Of a stretch of 6,760 nt of DNA, positions 5,884 through 6,760 are shown piece by piece. The DNA comes from Eubacteriaceae bacterium (GTDB taxonomy: Bacteria > Bacillota > Clostridia > Eubacteriales > UBA1433). A model generated the notes under the pieces. That model was not told where the DNA came from. It saw only the letters and a program-made list of their open reading frames with translations, and did no database searches. Each line of letters begins with the position of its first letter. The stretch's first letter is position 1. Where the stretch lies: assembly GCA_012797825.1 (NCBI GenBank), contig JAAZOI010000226.1, positions 1-6,760 on the forward strand. The letters are read 5' to 3'. Position numbers and translations under genes: made by a program.

Positions 5884-6492
5884 ATGATTGGTATAATTGA
5901 CTACAAGATAGGAAATCTTGCGAATGTAAAAAACGCAATTCAAAAGCTCGGTTATGAAGCCGTTATAAGCGATGATATTAACGTTTTAGGCAAATGCGCT
6001 TCTCTTATCTTACCCGGCGTCGGCGCGTTTGAAGACGGCATAAAAGCTTTGCATGAATATAAAATGGTTGATTTTTTAAACGATTGGGTAGACAAAGGCA
6101 AATATCTTCTCGGGATATGCCTCGGAATGCAGCTTTTGTTTGATAAAAGCTACGAAAACGGCGTCTGGGACGGTCTATCCTATATTAAAGGCGACATAGT
6201 GCTGTTTGAGACAAAACTCAAAGTTCCTCATATGGGCTGGAACAGCCTTATGCTTAATAAAAATGATGAAATAGCCAATGGAATACACGACGGCGATTAT
6301 GTGTATTTTGTTCATTCTTACTACGCAAAAACATCGGACTTTAACGATGTTGTATTGTATTCTGAATACGAAGTCCCCTTCCCTGCCGTTGTGCGCAAAG
6401 GAAACGTCATAGGAATGCAGTTCCATCCCGAAAAAAGCTCCGATGTCGGAAGAATACTTTTAAAAAATTATCTGGAGATGAGTAAATGCTGA
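5884..6492 (+). CDS. hisH: Imidazole glycerol phosphate synthase glutaminase subunit HisH
   Basis: HisH is a class I (triad) glutamine amidotransferase. It hydrolyses glutamine and passes ammonia to HisF, which closes the imidazole ring and releases AICAR. The 202 residues are the usual length. Motifs are IIDYKIGNLANVKNAIQKLG (4-23), the oxyanion-loop LPGVGAFEDG (43-52), the nucleophile elbow LLGICLGMQLL (75-85), VPHMGWN (114-120), YFVHSYYA (141-148) and GMQFHPEKS (177-185). The triad is Cys79, His181 and Glu183. It starts immediately after the hisB stop with AAGGTG upstream, and its TGA overlaps the hisA start by seven bases. Its partner hisF is expected just past the window after hisA. Confidence 0.97.
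   Translation: MIGIIDYKIGNLANVKNAIQKLGYEAVISDDINVLGKCASLILPGVGAFEDGIKALHEYKMVDFLNDWVDKGKYLLGICLGMQLLFDKSYENGVWDGLSYIKGDIVLFETKLKVPHMGWNSLMLNKNDEIANGIHDGDYVYFVHSYYAKTSDFNDVVLYSEYEVPFPAVVRKGNVIGMQFHPEKSSDVGRILLKNYLEMSKC
6474..6477 (+). promoter_or_regulatory. Ribosome binding site of hisA inside hisH
   Basis: GGAG in the last codons of hisH ends eight bases before the hisA ATG at 6486, supporting the overlapping start. Confidence 0.65.
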
Positions 6493-6760
6493 TATTTCCC
6501 GCAATTGATATAATTTCAGGCCGCTGCGTACGCCTTACTCAGGGCGATTACGGAAAAGAAAAAAAATACGATATCACCCCTATGCAGGCTGCGCAGAATT
6601 ACAAAGCTGACGGAGCCGAATACCTTCACGTTGTGGATCTTGACGCCGCGCTTAGGGGAAGTTCGGAAAACTTTGATGTAATATGCGATCTTGCCAAAAA
6701 CTCGGGCTTATACGTTCAGACAGGCGGCGGAATAAGAAACCTTAATATAATTGAAAGATA
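6486..6760 (+). CDS. hisA: ProFAR isomerase HisA (phosphoribosylformimino-AICAR-phosphate isomerase), 5' part only
   Basis: HisA is a TIM-barrel enzyme that performs an Amadori rearrangement of ProFAR to PRFAR, the substrate of HisH-HisF. The first 91 codons are visible and the reading frame is open at the right edge; about 150 residues are missing. Motifs are FPAIDIISGRCVRLTQGDYG (4-23), with Asp8 as the expected catalytic base, then DGAEYLHVVDLDAALRG (42-58) and VQTGGGIR (77-84). The usual VDLDGA block reads VDLDAA here. HisF shares this fold, but the LIFPAIDI opening and the CVRLTQGD block are HisA-like and HisF typically begins with KRIIPCLDV. The ATG overlaps the hisH stop (ATGCTGA, 6486-6492). 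Confidence 0.95.
   Translation, partial: MLIFPAIDIISGRCVRLTQGDYGKEKKYDITPMQAAQNYKADGAEYLHVVDLDAALRGSSENFDVICDLAKNSGLYVQTGGGIRNLNIIER

Noticed and set aside
6175..6426. 83-codon minus-strand ORF within hisH
   Set aside because: It is antisense to the HisH catalytic region, with no motifs or ribosome site.

Overview
The window is AT-rich chromosomal DNA, most likely from a low-GC Firmicute of the Clostridia type. The evidence is the HisZ plus short-form HisG pairing, purine-rich Shine-Dalgarno sites, a Gram-positive-style lipoprotein and heavy use of the Ile codon ATA in the his genes. Genus and species cannot be told from the sequence alone.

Layout. Positions 1-926, minus strand, hold the first 308 codons of a branched-chain-amino-acid-type ABC transporter substrate-binding lipoprotein (LivJ/LivK family). 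It runs off the left edge. Positions 927-1133 are a divergent, very AT-rich intergenic region. It carries a good sigma-A-type promoter for the transporter gene, a weaker candidate promoter for the rightward operon, and several AT-only inverted repeats. From 1134 to the right edge, plus strand, is a tightly packed histidine biosynthesis operon: hisZ, hisG, hisD, hisC, hisB, hisH and the start of hisA. Gene junctions are overlaps of 4 or 7 bases or gaps of 0-1 base, so one polycistronic, translationally coupled mRNA is likely. The missing hisF and hisI/hisE probably lie beyond the right edge.

How the genes work together. HisZ and short HisG together form ATP phosphoribosyltransferase, the first and feedback-controlled step. 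After the HisI/HisE steps, HisA isomerises ProFAR. HisH supplies ammonia to HisF, which makes imidazole glycerol phosphate. HisB dehydrates that product, HisC transaminates it, a phosphatase not seen here makes histidinol, and HisD oxidises histidinol to histidine. Catalytic residues are intact in HisD, HisC, HisB and HisH.

I see no mobile element, CRISPR array, RNA gene or novel system. The window is ordinary metabolism. The points worth a second look are the divergent regulatory region, the lack of a T-box or attenuator leader, the shortened and degenerate HisZ, the missing histidinol-phosphatase and the junction architecture.
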